Assembly: GCA_024281675.1 (NCBI GenBank)
Contig: JAMXAG010000004.1
Coordinates: 1-64,000 of the forward strand
Direction of reading: 5' to 3'
DNA: 64,000 nt
Source of the DNA: Nitrosomonas sp.
GTDB taxonomy: Bacteria; Pseudomonadota; Gammaproteobacteria; Burkholderiales; Nitrosomonadaceae
Shown: positions 7,700 to 16,276 of the stretch, piece after piece
Layout: every line of letters starts with the position of its first letter
Position numbering within the stretch: the first letter of the stretch is position 1
Program-made: the position numbers and the translations under genes
The notes under the pieces: model-generated
Databases searched by the model: none
What the model was told of the DNA's origin: nothing
What the model saw: only the letters and a program-made list of their open reading frames with translations

Positions 7700-8707
7700 C
7701 TATACCACTAAAAACGTGATTGGAGGGGTTGCTGAGATCCGCAAAGGCTCGTTTTGGTTGTTAGAACGATACAATTCACCGTCCACCACATACTCATCCT
7801 TCAAATAAAGCGATAATGTTTGCATATTCCGGCTGAAATAACCGTCCGATTCCTTCAACTTACTCCCCTGCCCCGTCAACAGTGGCCATAGTGAACGCCA
7901 AAGCCTCTTCGGATGTTGCTTGACCCAAGTGACGTGCAAAGGCAATGTTTCTTCACCCCAATAAGGGCGCATATTCAGCAAGATCCGATGCGATGCACTG
8001 ATCAAAGCAAACAAAAAAGTACCTTGATGCGTTCGTTGATCGGATTCGACAAGTGTCATTATCACCGGTGCCCAATCAGCATGATGTCGCCCCAACAAAA
8101 TACCGAACAGTGTTGTCACCACAGAATACAACATAATTAGAAAAGTATAGCTATTCCCGGTAATGCCAACTTGTTTAACCGAGCTCCTTGAAAATTTCAC
8201 CCCACGCGCCACCAGACCCAGCGCAAAAAACATACCGTACAATTTATGGATACCCGTCTGTTCGATACAGAATGCGGCGCGTTGCACCAACTGAGGGGGT
8301 AAAGGTTTAGCCAGATAAGCCTGTAAACGATGTAACACCTGATCGGGCTTGCCTTTAATTCCCAGATCGAAGGACGTCATGTTGGTGGTGCCGCCCGGCA
8401 CGATCATTAAAATGGGCCAGTCATCGCAGGATTTAAAATGTTGGAATAAATGTGCAAAAATTGCATGCGTAGTGCCATCCCCCGCCACGATCACCAACAA
8501 ATCAATTTGCGCTTGAAGCAATTCATCGAGCGCAGCTTTAAAAGACTCCGCATTGGTACCTTCACGAAGTACGATAGCGGGTATTTGCTGCAAAATCTGC
8601 CGAATCTCTAGCAGCCTAGTTCGCGCTTGACCTCCGTTCGGATTCAGCAAACAGCCGATTTTAGCTGAACCCGCTTTCAGACGATCAATCCGTTGTGGCA
8701 GCAGCAT
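7700..8707 (-). CDS. Diacylglycerol-kinase-family lipid kinase
   Basis: The protein of 335 residues carries the DAGK catalytic domain: N-P-N-G-G at 22-26, V-A-G-D-G-T-T at 74-80 and P-G-G-T-T-N-M at 104-110 (the ATP-binding and acceptor regions). The C-terminal half is the second beta-sandwich domain of YegS/DgkB-type kinases. It would phosphorylate a lipid hydroxyl (diacylglycerol, sphingosine or ceramide). The gene lies 29 bases after the CDP-alcohol phosphotransferase and five before the Tam41-like gene. In Caulobacter a kinase of this superfamily phosphorylates ceramide, which makes a ceramide kinase role possible here. Confidence 0.85.
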   Translation of the reverse strand: MLLPQRIDRLKAGSAKIGCLLNPNGGQARTRLLEIRQILQQIPAIVLREGTNAESFKAALDELLQAQIDLLVIVAGDGTTHAIFAHLFQHFKSCDDWPILMIVPGGTTNMTSFDLGIKGKPDQVLHRLQAYLAKPLPPQLVQRAAFCIEQTGIHKLYGMFFALGLVARGVKFSRSSVKQVGITGNSYTFLIMLYSVVTTLFGILLGRHHADWAPVIMTLVESDQRTHQGTFLFALISASHRILLNMRPYWGEETLPLHVTWVKQHPKRLWRSLWPLLTGQGSKLKESDGYFSRNMQTLSLYLKDEYVVDGELYRSNNQNEPLRISATPPITFLVV

Positions 8708-8736
8708 TGTGTGAAATTAATGATACGCTAGGTAGT

Positions 8737-9975
8737 TCAGTGCAATGATTTCGTTGATAAGCTTCTTATGTCCAACGGAGCACGGGTAAATATTTTCACC
8801 GCCCATTGATCGCGGTCACGCGCGGGATCAATATCTTGCAACCAAGATCGCAACGTGCCCTCTTTATGTTTAGTCAGCCAAGCAATCATCAAACGCCAAA
8901 TCAAAACACCCGTTGAAATCAAATGCCACACAACTACCAATGCAAGACCCAAAGCAGGTTGCCCAATCAACCAAGAAAAGGTGAGCAAAAGCAAATTCGG
9001 ATTGCGGCGCGCGGTGATCAAGCGGTTAAATGAATCCAATCTGCGCCAAATAAAGATATCAAATGACGCCAAAGAAAACTGGAAAACCCCCTCACATAAG
9101 CGGCCACCGATGTAACCGACAAACATCAAAAAGATCAGGATTTCAAATCCTGGAATTGCCTCAGCGGTACCAATCAAACCTGCGCCCCAAGCCAAATACC
9201 ACAATGGCGGATGGATAATATCCAAACCATGATCCAGAACATCGCCAAGTCGGCTCGACGTAACCGTCACGCGCGCCAACTTACCATCCACGGTATCAAG
9301 GAACGTCATGAACCACGCCATCAACAAACCAATACCGTAAAAACCACCCCAGAATGCCAACCCAGCGGTAACCGCCAAAACGATGCTCAAATAAGTCACA
9401 TGATTCGGTGACCAGCCTTTACGTACGCAATAATGCGTTACCCAAAATGCGGGCTCTGGCCACAACCACTTGGTAATGAAATCGGTAACGCCTTTATAAG
9501 AACCTGAAAACAGCTCTCGCTCCAACAAAGTCCGATTTATTTCGCTGATCGGCAAAATGTACGGCGGATCCTTTTTCTTCAAATTTTGCTGAAAATCAAT
9601 CTGCAGATCATCTAAGCTAATCCTCGGAATAGTCAACAAAGCAAATTTATAATTGTGATCCTTGTCTTTATCCAAATTCCTTAGCAACTGCTGCGCATAA
9701 TCTCCATCGCTACGTATTGCAGCCGGACATCCATCCACGCTATACAATGCAACCTTCTTGTCTAAACCCAACAATGCATTGAGTACACGCCCATCAAATA
9801 AAAAATTGGCATTGAGAAATAACGTCGCCGCACCGGAAGGTATCTTGTCAACATTGTCTATAAAAGTAACGTTTGTTTGCGCGTTGAACATGCGACGTAA
9901 ACGCTCTTGTCCGGTTAGCCCCCAAATTTTGGGCTCACCGTCACCAAAGAGATAAATATAAGTAGTTGTTGGCAT
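8737..9975 (-). CDS. CDP-alcohol phosphatidyltransferase with extra N-terminal domain
   Basis: The ATG at 9975 gives 412 residues; an in-frame TTG at 10014 would add 13. The full CDP-alcohol motif D-x2-D-G-x2-A-R-x8-G-x3-D-x3-D is present with D227, D230, G231, R235, G244, D248 and D252, within a C-terminal part of about six membrane segments. Residues 1-160 are soluble and begin Y-L-F-G-D-G-E-P-K-I-W-G-L-T-G-Q-E-R-L-R-R, resembling a degenerate sugar-phosphate nucleotidyltransferase like that fused to archaeal di-myo-inositol-phosphate synthases, but without an intact nucleotide loop. It probably transfers a head group onto, or a phospho-alcohol from, a CDP-activated molecule. Head group unknown. 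Confidence 0.85.
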   Translation of the reverse strand: MPTTTYIYLFGDGEPKIWGLTGQERLRRMFNAQTNVTFIDNVDKIPSGAATLFLNANFLFDGRVLNALLGLDKKVALYSVDGCPAAIRSDGDYAQQLLRNLDKDKDHNYKFALLTIPRISLDDLQIDFQQNLKKKDPPYILPISEINRTLLERELFSGSYKGVTDFITKWLWPEPAFWVTHYCVRKGWSPNHVTYLSIVLAVTAGLAFWGGFYGIGLLMAWFMTFLDTVDGKLARVTVTSSRLGDVLDHGLDIIHPPLWYLAWGAGLIGTAEAIPGFEILIFLMFVGYIGGRLCEGVFQFSLASFDIFIWRRLDSFNRLITARRNPNLLLLTFSWLIGQPALGLALVVVWHLISTGVLIWRLMIAWLTKHKEGTLRSWLQDIDPARDRDQWAVKIFTRAPLDIRSLSTKSLH

Positions 9976-10080
9976 ACGATCTAGATTTGATTTACAAATG
10001 AAATGAAAAAACAATCAAAGAATGGTATTCATTGGATAGGAAATATACATACTAACAGAAGCCAATCATTACTTGCCACA

Positions 10081-11142
10081 TCAAAAAACTCTGCGCAACC
10101 ACAGGTTCGCAATCAGGATTATGGCAATACTGGGTGCAAGCGCCACGAATACAGGATTGAGGCTCAATATCAACCCCGCATTGGCAATGATTTGATCCAG
10201 CAAATAAACAGCCACGCCAATCAAGGCGGCAAAAACCAGCTTATTACTTAAACCGGTGCGGATAGAGCCAAAAACAAACGGGATCGACAATAACACCATC
10301 GCTACGGTCATCAATACACTTCCGAGTTTACGCCATAGTGCTAATCGGTAGGAATCAAAATCCTGCCCAGTAGTGCGCAAAAATTCAGTATGCCGTGCAA
10401 GCTCAATAGGTGAAAGACTTTCCGGTGGTTTGGTCAACGTACGAATATCATCAGGTCGCAGAAAAGAGCGCCAATTTAGAGAATTCAAATGTGCCGCCGA
10501 AATTCCATCGTTCGTGAACGTGCGCGTGATGACATCATGTAATTCCCAAACATCGTCATCAATAATTTGTGCAGACTGTGCCAAAATATGCGAAATCAAA
10601 TGACCCTCCGGAGAAAATTGCAAAATCTCAATGCCAACTGCATGTCTTGAATGCAACATTTGGCCGATACGAATAATATTATGTTCATTACGTGTCCAAA
10701 CACCCAAATTTCTCCCTAGTTCAGCACTCAGATTTAACGCCAAGGCACGATAGGTAATCGCCTTTTGCTGTAATTGTGGCGCAACAAATTGTTCCAATGC
10801 AACAACGCTCAATAACAACAGTGCGCCCGCACTCAACGATGCCAGACTAATTCGTTGCGGCGAAAGACCAGCTACACGCATAGCAATGAGTTCCGAATGC
10901 ACCGCCAATCTTCCTAATGCAATGACCGTACCCAATAGGGCGACAAATGGCGCGATCTGAATAAATCTTCGTGGCATCAGCATCGTCGTATATAAAAAAG
11001 CATCTTTAGTACGATACGTGCCTTTACCAACATCATCCAGTTGATCCAATAGATCAAAGAAACCAAATAGCGGCAACAAAATCGCAGTAGCGATCAGAAA
11101 TCCCAATAACACTTGAATGATCACGTAGCGGTAAAGTATCAC
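10081..11142 (-). CDS. LptG-like permease (YjgP/YjgQ family)
   Basis: The GTG at 11142 is chosen: AGGA lies seven bases upstream and the preceding gene stops at 11145, so the two are coupled. The 353-residue protein begins V-I-L-Y-R-Y-V and has three N-terminal membrane segments, a periplasmic domain of about 150 residues, and three C-terminal segments. HSELIAMRVAGLSPQRI is the coupling-helix region that contacts the LptB ATPase. LptFG pairs extract lipopolysaccharide from the inner membrane; this pair sits inside a lipid-synthesis operon and may move a different lipid. Canonical lptFG usually neighbour pepA in this group, so this may be a second set. That needs the rest of the genome. Confidence 0.85.
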   Translation of the reverse strand: MILYRYVIIQVLLGFLIATAILLPLFGFFDLLDQLDDVGKGTYRTKDAFLYTTMLMPRRFIQIAPFVALLGTVIALGRLAVHSELIAMRVAGLSPQRISLASLSAGALLLLSVVALEQFVAPQLQQKAITYRALALNLSAELGRNLGVWTRNEHNIIRIGQMLHSRHAVGIEILQFSPEGHLISHILAQSAQIIDDDVWELHDVITRTFTNDGISAAHLNSLNWRSFLRPDDIRTLTKPPESLSPIELARHTEFLRTTGQDFDSYRLALWRKLGSVLMTVAMVLLSIPFVFGSIRTGLSNKLVFAALIGVAVYLLDQIIANAGLILSLNPVFVALAPSIAIILIANLWLRRVF

Positions 11143-11144
11143 GC

Positions 11145-12218
11145 CTACTTCCTGAACCACTGATGTTTTAAGGAAAATGCATATAAGCTGAGCCCAATCA
11201 ACATCAAGGCATCTAACCACCACATTCCTGGAAAAGCCCCCACCACACCGTTCTCCACCCAGGTTTTTGCTAATCCATTCAAATTATAGTATGCCGCAAA
11301 TAACAGTGCGGCAACTAAATAGGTTCGATCCGTCTTGTCCTGGCGCGGTGAAATACGAATAAACGTCACCGCAAGCAACGCTAATAGAATCGTGGCTAAC
11401 GGCCGGGAAATACGCCATTGAAACTCAGCAATATCGCGCGGCTCCTCCGATTCCCATAACGTTCGCGTAGCTGCAGCTTTGCGACGGTAATTGAGCACAT
11501 AATCGGTATCAATGTAATAGGTCATGTTTTTAAACTCTATCGCGGCATCCACACTGGCATCACTGCTGAGTTTATAAATGACACCATCAGACAGCTGAAT
11601 ATAAGGTTTTTGCTCGGATGATGTCGGTTGCACCTGAAAAGCTTGCTTAGCAATGACGATTTCGCTGTTATGTGGATTCTTCACATAGTGAAAAATGTTC
11701 TGCATTTGCTTGATTGATTCGTTTTTTTCTTGCACATAAATCACCCGACCGGAACGTTCACTACCGTGAAAACGTCCGGCTTGGAAGCGATTAGTATTTA
11801 ATTCCGCTTCCGCCTGCGCATCCAAAATATAGCTTTCTGTGTATGCCCAAGGACGAATATAAGATGACAAAATACCGCTGATAATCCCTATGGGTATAGC
11901 AACGGTCAAAACCACCCATACGATACGAGTCGTACTGATTCCAACTGAACGAAGCACCGTCAACTCGTGGTCTTTATTCAGTCTGCCAAGCCCGATAATG
12001 ACGGAAATATATAAGGCAATTGCAATTAACACTTCCAACGAGATCAGCGTCTTAAGGAATACTAGCTTAAAGAGTGCGACGATACCAAGCGACTCAGTCA
12101 CTGCGCCAGCGAGCAATCTTGCACTGCTGAAGCTGGCAAACAATCCGGCCAGAATCAGTATGACTACCGCAAAAGGTAGCAAAATTTCACGTGCGATATA
12201 ACGGTCAAGCAGCTTCAT
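11145..12218 (-). CDS. LptF-like permease (YjgP/YjgQ family)
   Basis: This protein of 357 residues has the LptF layout: M-K-L-L-D-R-Y-I-A-R-E-I-L at the start, three membrane segments, the coupling region HELTVLRSVGIS, a periplasmic beta-jellyroll domain (about residues 130-260) and three more membrane segments. It would form a heterodimer with the next gene and, with an LptB-type ATPase encoded elsewhere, pull a lipid out of the inner membrane. It is 45 bases downstream of the nucleotidyltransferase gene and two bases from the LptG-like start. See the LptG entry for the paralogue question. Confidence 0.87.
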   Translation of the reverse strand: MKLLDRYIAREILLPFAVVILILAGLFASFSSARLLAGAVTESLGIVALFKLVFLKTLISLEVLIAIALYISVIIGLGRLNKDHELTVLRSVGISTTRIVWVVLTVAIPIGIISGILSSYIRPWAYTESYILDAQAEAELNTNRFQAGRFHGSERSGRVIYVQEKNESIKQMQNIFHYVKNPHNSEIVIAKQAFQVQPTSSEQKPYIQLSDGVIYKLSSDASVDAAIEFKNMTYYIDTDYVLNYRRKAAATRTLWESEEPRDIAEFQWRISRPLATILLALLAVTFIRISPRQDKTDRTYLVAALLFAAYYNLNGLAKTWVENGVVGAFPGMWWLDALMLIGLSLYAFSLKHQWFRK

Positions 12219-12263
12219 GCATTAACGATTCCGGCTTATTCCTGCACTAAAAGTATTCGTTTT

Positions 12264-13070
12264 TTAATTTTTTAATAGCGATTCCACCAATTGAAGGTCG
12301 GCTACTTTGTCTACATCAATTCCCGCACAAGGATTATCCAGTTCAATCGCTCGTATCGTAACACCCGATTTTTCTGACACTGCAGCCAAACCCTGCTGCA
12401 ATGTCAATGTACCGAATAGATAGGCAACCACCGTTCTAAAACCGAGTACCCGAGCAATTAATTTCCATGGTTTTTTGCGTAGATCTTCAGCTTGGCGCCA
12501 GAAATTCACGAGCGCGCGCCCCTGAGGTGTAAAGGTAAACAAATTGCAACCACAAAATCCTCCATCGTGTAATCGTATCACTGTCCGTTTGGCATCGGGA
12601 AAAACTGCAGCAATGCGCTCTTGTTTCACGATACCGACAGTAGCATCACCGGCAATTACACTCGATCGCTGCAGAAATTGCTGCACAATAGCCGGCGTTA
12701 ACAAAGCATGATCCGCAGTGGTGATTAATACAGAAACATCTGCCGGTATTTGCTGCAATGCACTATTCGCGCTGCGGCTGGGTGAATCCAAATTAGGAAT
12801 CCATGTCACCTGCCCAGAATCAATTCGCCTTTGCAATTCAGGACAATGACTATGAAGTGTTTCCGGAGGACCGCACAAAATAATCGAAGTAATTTGCTGA
12901 CACGCTTGTAGCGCATCCAGTACGCGAATAACCATAGGGATACCACCCACCTCTGCAAAAGCTTTACACGCAGCACCTGTAAATTGCGTAATCGGATCTT
13001 TTCCAGTGCGATCTGCGGCTAATACTATGGCAGCAAACCGCTTGTCGGTATTGTGATTCTCTGTACTCAC
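12264..13070 (-). CDS. MobA-like NTP transferase family protein
   Basis: The protein of 268 residues has the nucleotidyltransferase-fold start AAIVLAADRTGKDP (residues 13-26; the G-G of the classic loop is altered), then K-A-F-A-E-V-G-G-I-P-M-V-I-R-V-L near 36-51 and T-T-A-D-H-A-L-L-T, the metal-binding Asp region. Such enzymes load a nucleotide on a phosphosugar or phospho-alcohol. Its ATG overlaps the stop of the GNAT gene (ATGA), so they are translationally coupled. Combined with the CDP-alcohol phosphotransferase downstream, it could make the nucleotide-activated head group. It is unlikely to be MobA proper, being in no molybdenum context. Confidence 0.72.
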   Translation of the reverse strand: MSTENHNTDKRFAAIVLAADRTGKDPITQFTGAACKAFAEVGGIPMVIRVLDALQACQQITSIILCGPPETLHSHCPELQRRIDSGQVTWIPNLDSPSRSANSALQQIPADVSVLITTADHALLTPAIVQQFLQRSSVIAGDATVGIVKQERIAAVFPDAKRTVIRLHDGGFCGCNLFTFTPQGRALVNFWRQAEDLRKKPWKLIARVLGFRTVVAYLFGTLTLQQGLAAVSEKSGVTIRAIELDNPCAGIDVDKVADLQLVESLLKN

Positions 13071-14218
13071 AAGGTTTTTTGATAAATGCGATAGCGCTTA
13101 TATTCTTTACTGCCAATACTCTTAAGAATATGCCGCATGGGTAAGTTATCTTCCAATATCCAAGATAACTCGACTTCGTCAATCCCGCGAGCAAGCCCCG
13201 CCTGACGTGGCGCATCGATAATCAAACATGCCAATGCCAAGCCTAAAGGTGTATTTTGGAATTCCTTGCGCACACCCATTAACGGAATACGACCGCTACG
13301 GATTTCATTATTTTTGATCCGTTTAATAAGTTTCATCCAGCCAAATGGAAACAAATTACCGTTCAGTTCTGGCAATATTTCGTTCAAGTTAGGTAAGCCC
13401 ACCATAAAAGCTGCTGGCACACCCTCCACTTCAGCAATTTGAACAAATTCATCGGGTAATAACCACTTTAAAGTATTGCCAAGCTCGACAAATTCTTCTT
13501 CTGTAAAAGGTATAAATCCCCAGTTTTCACACCAAGCATCATTGAAAATATCTCTGAGAATTTCCATTTCCTCAGTCAATCTATTGCGCTGTAAAGTACG
13601 TAGTTTAATTTTTGATGAAAATCGATGTATGACCGCCTTCATCACGGGTGGAAATTCGAAATCGACATTAATTTTATACGCCAGCATATCCTTTGCTGGA
13701 ACGTATCCTTGTCCTTCCAACAATCGTCCATACCAAGGTGCCGAATGCGTCATCATAATCATAGGAGGCGTATCAAACCCATCCACCAGGATGCCAACCT
13801 CTTGATTGATAGAAAAATTAAATGGTCCAGTAACATGCCGAATACCGCGCGCGGCTAACCAAGCTTCTGCATGTAACATCAACGATGCAAAAACTTGCAC
13901 ATCATCAATACATTCCATAAAACCAAAATGTCCGGCATCAAAACCATAACGTTCGCGATGAAGTTTGTCTATCTGTGCACTAATACGCCCAACCGGTTGC
14001 CCGTCTCGATAGGCAACCCAAAGTTGCCAATCACCATGCTTGGAATAAGGATTGAAATGTGATAAATGAAAGCGTCGCTCAAGCCGGAGTGGCGGGACCC
14101 ACATGGGATCATCCGCATAGATATGCCAAGGCACGTTTATAAACTTACCCACATCATGGTAGGTCATTGCAGGACGAACCACCACTGGCGAATTGCCAGC
14201 TGCCAATTGTTTAACCAT
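13067..14218 (-). CDS. GNAT-superfamily N-acyltransferase (bacterial ceramide synthase-like candidate)
   Basis: This 383-residue protein belongs to the large GNAT family whose members start with a F-I-N-V-P-W-H-I-Y-A-D-D-P-M-W-V-P-P-L block and then V-G-R-I-S-A-Q-I-D. Further landmarks are H-F-G-F-M-E-C-I-D-D, a GPFNFSINQEVGILVDGFD block and Y-V-P-A-K-D-M-L-A-Y. The Caulobacter bacterial ceramide synthase (bCerS), which N-acylates a sphingoid precursor, is as I recall a protein of this family, so a lipid N-acyltransferase is a plausible role; other members have unknown substrates. It is first of the coupled genes and overlaps the next by four bases. Confidence 0.7.
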   Translation of the reverse strand: MVKQLAAGNSPVVVRPAMTYHDVGKFINVPWHIYADDPMWVPPLRLERRFHLSHFNPYSKHGDWQLWVAYRDGQPVGRISAQIDKLHRERYGFDAGHFGFMECIDDVQVFASLMLHAEAWLAARGIRHVTGPFNFSINQEVGILVDGFDTPPMIMMTHSAPWYGRLLEGQGYVPAKDMLAYKINVDFEFPPVMKAVIHRFSSKIKLRTLQRNRLTEEMEILRDIFNDAWCENWGFIPFTEEEFVELGNTLKWLLPDEFVQIAEVEGVPAAFMVGLPNLNEILPELNGNLFPFGWMKLIKRIKNNEIRSGRIPLMGVRKEFQNTPLGLALACLIIDAPRQAGLARGIDEVELSWILEDNLPMRHILKSIGSKEYKRYRIYQKTL

Positions 14219-14268
14219 TGCGATGAAAAAGAATCAAAGCGAATCGTGAATGTTTCAAACTAACCCAA

Positions 14269-14745
14269 TCATATATGGGTATGTTTGAGCAGGTTATCCA
14301 CCAGTTTATGAAAAACTTCTTTGGGATCTTCCGCATGCACCTCTTGCTGATCGTCGGTCATTACTTTGGGTGTATAAGCATTGGCTTCGCATTGCTCATC
14401 GGTAATATTGCGGCAAAAATCCCGAAAATTATTCCAGTCGGTATTGTACTGAAGCAAATGATCCTGACGAATAAATAATCGCAACACTTCAAAATTATGC
14501 TGTAGCTCGGGCATACGTGCGGCGAAAAATTCCTGAATGTTCTTAGGCCAAACCTTATGCTTCGGATATAAAGCCGCAAACTCTGTTTCAATCGTATCGC
14601 GAAAATTTTCAATTGCATAGGAACGCCGCTTGCGATTAATAATTTCTATAAAAACCCCTCCTATGATCGCAAAAGTAAATAAAGCGATCGCCCAAAACGG
14701 CACCATTTCGACATATTCGGTTATCTGACTGAGATTCTCGTTCAA
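14269..14745 (-). CDS. Single-pass membrane protein of unknown function
   Basis: I do not recognise this 158-residue protein. It has one strong membrane segment at about residues 15-33, followed by a basic stretch (N-R-K-R-R) and a soluble, mixed-charge domain rich in aromatic residues, so the bulk should face the cytoplasm. It is 50 bases upstream of the GNAT gene on the same strand and may be the first gene of the lipid operon. The ATG at 14745 is the only good start, though no strong ribosome site precedes it. Confidence 0.65.
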   Translation of the reverse strand: MNENLSQITEYVEMVPFWAIALFTFAIIGGVFIEIINRKRRSYAIENFRDTIETEFAALYPKHKVWPKNIQEFFAARMPELQHNFEVLRLFIRQDHLLQYNTDWNNFRDFCRNITDEQCEANAYTPKVMTDDQQEVHAEDPKEVFHKLVDNLLKHTHI

Positions 14746-15100
14746 GGTTATTTCATTCCTAGATTAGATTGTATAGAGAGATCAACGCCCGTTCCTATTC
14801 AGATGAGCTTTGATTGATAGTTTATTATCTTGCCACAGTGAAACTGATGTATCAACAGATAGTCATTATAGCCAAATAAAACACTGACCTATTCAATAAT
14901 CCTAGAAATTTCAGTTAGATTATTGAGGGTGAATTTTGCATCAATCCTTTTATTTCACGGCGAATTAAAATAATTACATCACAGCAGCAAATTTGCATTG
15001 ACCTAGTATAGTCAATTGCGCTATTTTTGTTTCCTTTTTCACAATCAAACTACCTGTTGATATTTTTTGTTTTTTGCTGCTTTTAATTCTTGAAATTTTT
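14746..15100. other. Divergent intergenic region, no gene seen
   Basis: About 355 AT-rich bases between the lipid operon (leftward) and xseB-ispA-dxs (rightward). It presumably holds promoters for both. I saw no RNA gene, repeat or convincing promoter match. Confidence 0.5.
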
Positions 15101-15361
15101 ATGGCCAAATCTTCCAAAAACACTACTGCTAACACAGAACCTGAAAGCTTCGAAGCAGCTTCGGAAGAATTAGAGAAAATTGTAACTGATATGGAAGCTG
15201 GACAAATGTCTCTGGAAGCATCTCTCATGGCTTATCAACGCGGAGCCGAACTGTTACAGTACTGTCAAAAAAAACTTCAAGGCGCACAACAACAAGTTAA
15301 AATACTTGAAGGCGATATGTTAAAAACTTTTAATACTACAAGCGATCTTGATGACCATTGA
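15101..15361 (+). CDS. xseB: Exodeoxyribonuclease VII small subunit
   Basis: The protein of 86 residues has the XseB core SFEAASEELEKIVTDMEAG, then M-S-L-E-A-S-L-M-A-Y-Q-R-G and C-Q-K-K-L. It pairs with XseA to degrade single-stranded DNA. The ATG at 15101 (M-A-K-S-S-K-N) is chosen over upstream codons. It overlaps ispA by eleven bases, the usual xseB-ispA-dxs arrangement. Confidence 0.93.
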   Translation: MAKSSKNTTANTEPESFEAASEELEKIVTDMEAGQMSLEASLMAYQRGAELLQYCQKKLQGAQQQVKILEGDMLKTFNTTSDLDDH

Positions 15362-16244
15362 TTTTCAGAATTGGGCCAGTGATTGTCAGGCGCATATTGA
15401 AATTTTTCTTGCATCCAGACTTCCTGCCGTTGATTGCGTTCCCGTTCGCTTACATAAAGCCATGCGCTACTCTGTTTTAGGTGGTGGCAAGCGCGTACGC
15501 CCCTTGCTTGCTTTTGCTGCGGGAGAATTAGTGCAAGCAGATAAAGCCCGCGTAACCATTGCAGCCGCTGCTGTTGAGCTCATTCATGCATATTCATTGG
15601 TGCATGATGATTTACCTTGCATGGATGATGATATTTTGCGGCGCGGCAAACCAACTTGCCATGTGGAATTTGACGAAGCGACCGCATTACTAACGGGCGA
15701 TAGCCTACAAACGCTCGCCTTTGAATTGCTTGCAGAAAAAAAGCTATCCGATACGCCGGAGATACAGTTAGAGATGATTGCTCAACTGGCTCGAGCTTCT
15801 GGGTCACGCGGCATGGCTGGTGGCCAAGCGTTCGATCTTGATAGCGTCGGTAAAACATTAAGCTTGCCAGAACTGGAATTCATGCACATTCATAAAACTG
15901 GTGCATTGATTCGTGCTGCTGTGATGCTGGGCGCACGTTGCAGCAATCGCCTGGATGAAGCACAACTGAAGCAGTTGGATCATTTTGCCAAATGCATTGG
16001 CTTAGCATTTCAAGTAGTTGACGATTTGCTTGACGCTGAAGCCACAACCGCTACACTTGGAAAAACCGCCGGGAAAGATGCCGAAAACAACAAACCAACG
16101 TATGTCAGCATTCTAGGTATCAGTCAAGCACGGGAATTGGCGCAAAAATTACAGCATGATGCCTATCAAGCTTTAGATCATTTTGGTGATAATGCGTTAA
16201 GATTATGTCAGGTAACTGACTTCATTATTCAACGCAAATTCTAA
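15351..16244 (+). CDS. ispA: Polyprenyl (farnesyl/geranyl) diphosphate synthase
   Basis: This 297-residue trans-prenyltransferase condenses isopentenyl diphosphate with allylic diphosphates to give C15 farnesyl diphosphate. The first aspartate motif is in V-H-D-D-L-P-C-M-D-D-D near residue 85 and the second in FQVVDDLLD near 225. LGGGKRVRPLLAFAAGE is the diphosphate-binding region. The ATG at 15351 lies inside the end of xseB, so translation is coupled. dxs follows 32 bases later, making a short isoprenoid operon. Confidence 0.93.
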   Translation: MTIDFQNWASDCQAHIEIFLASRLPAVDCVPVRLHKAMRYSVLGGGKRVRPLLAFAAGELVQADKARVTIAAAAVELIHAYSLVHDDLPCMDDDILRRGKPTCHVEFDEATALLTGDSLQTLAFELLAEKKLSDTPEIQLEMIAQLARASGSRGMAGGQAFDLDSVGKTLSLPELEFMHIHKTGALIRAAVMLGARCSNRLDEAQLKQLDHFAKCIGLAFQVVDDLLDAEATTATLGKTAGKDAENNKPTYVSILGISQARELAQKLQHDAYQALDHFGDNALRLCQVTDFIIQRKF

Positions 16245-16276
16245 TTACAATTCTTTCTTAACTTTTCAGATTCTGA

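Noticed and set aside
12264-13070. Molybdenum cofactor guanylyltransferase MobA
   Set aside because: No molybdenum genes nearby, the nucleotide loop is atypical, and it is coupled to lipid genes.
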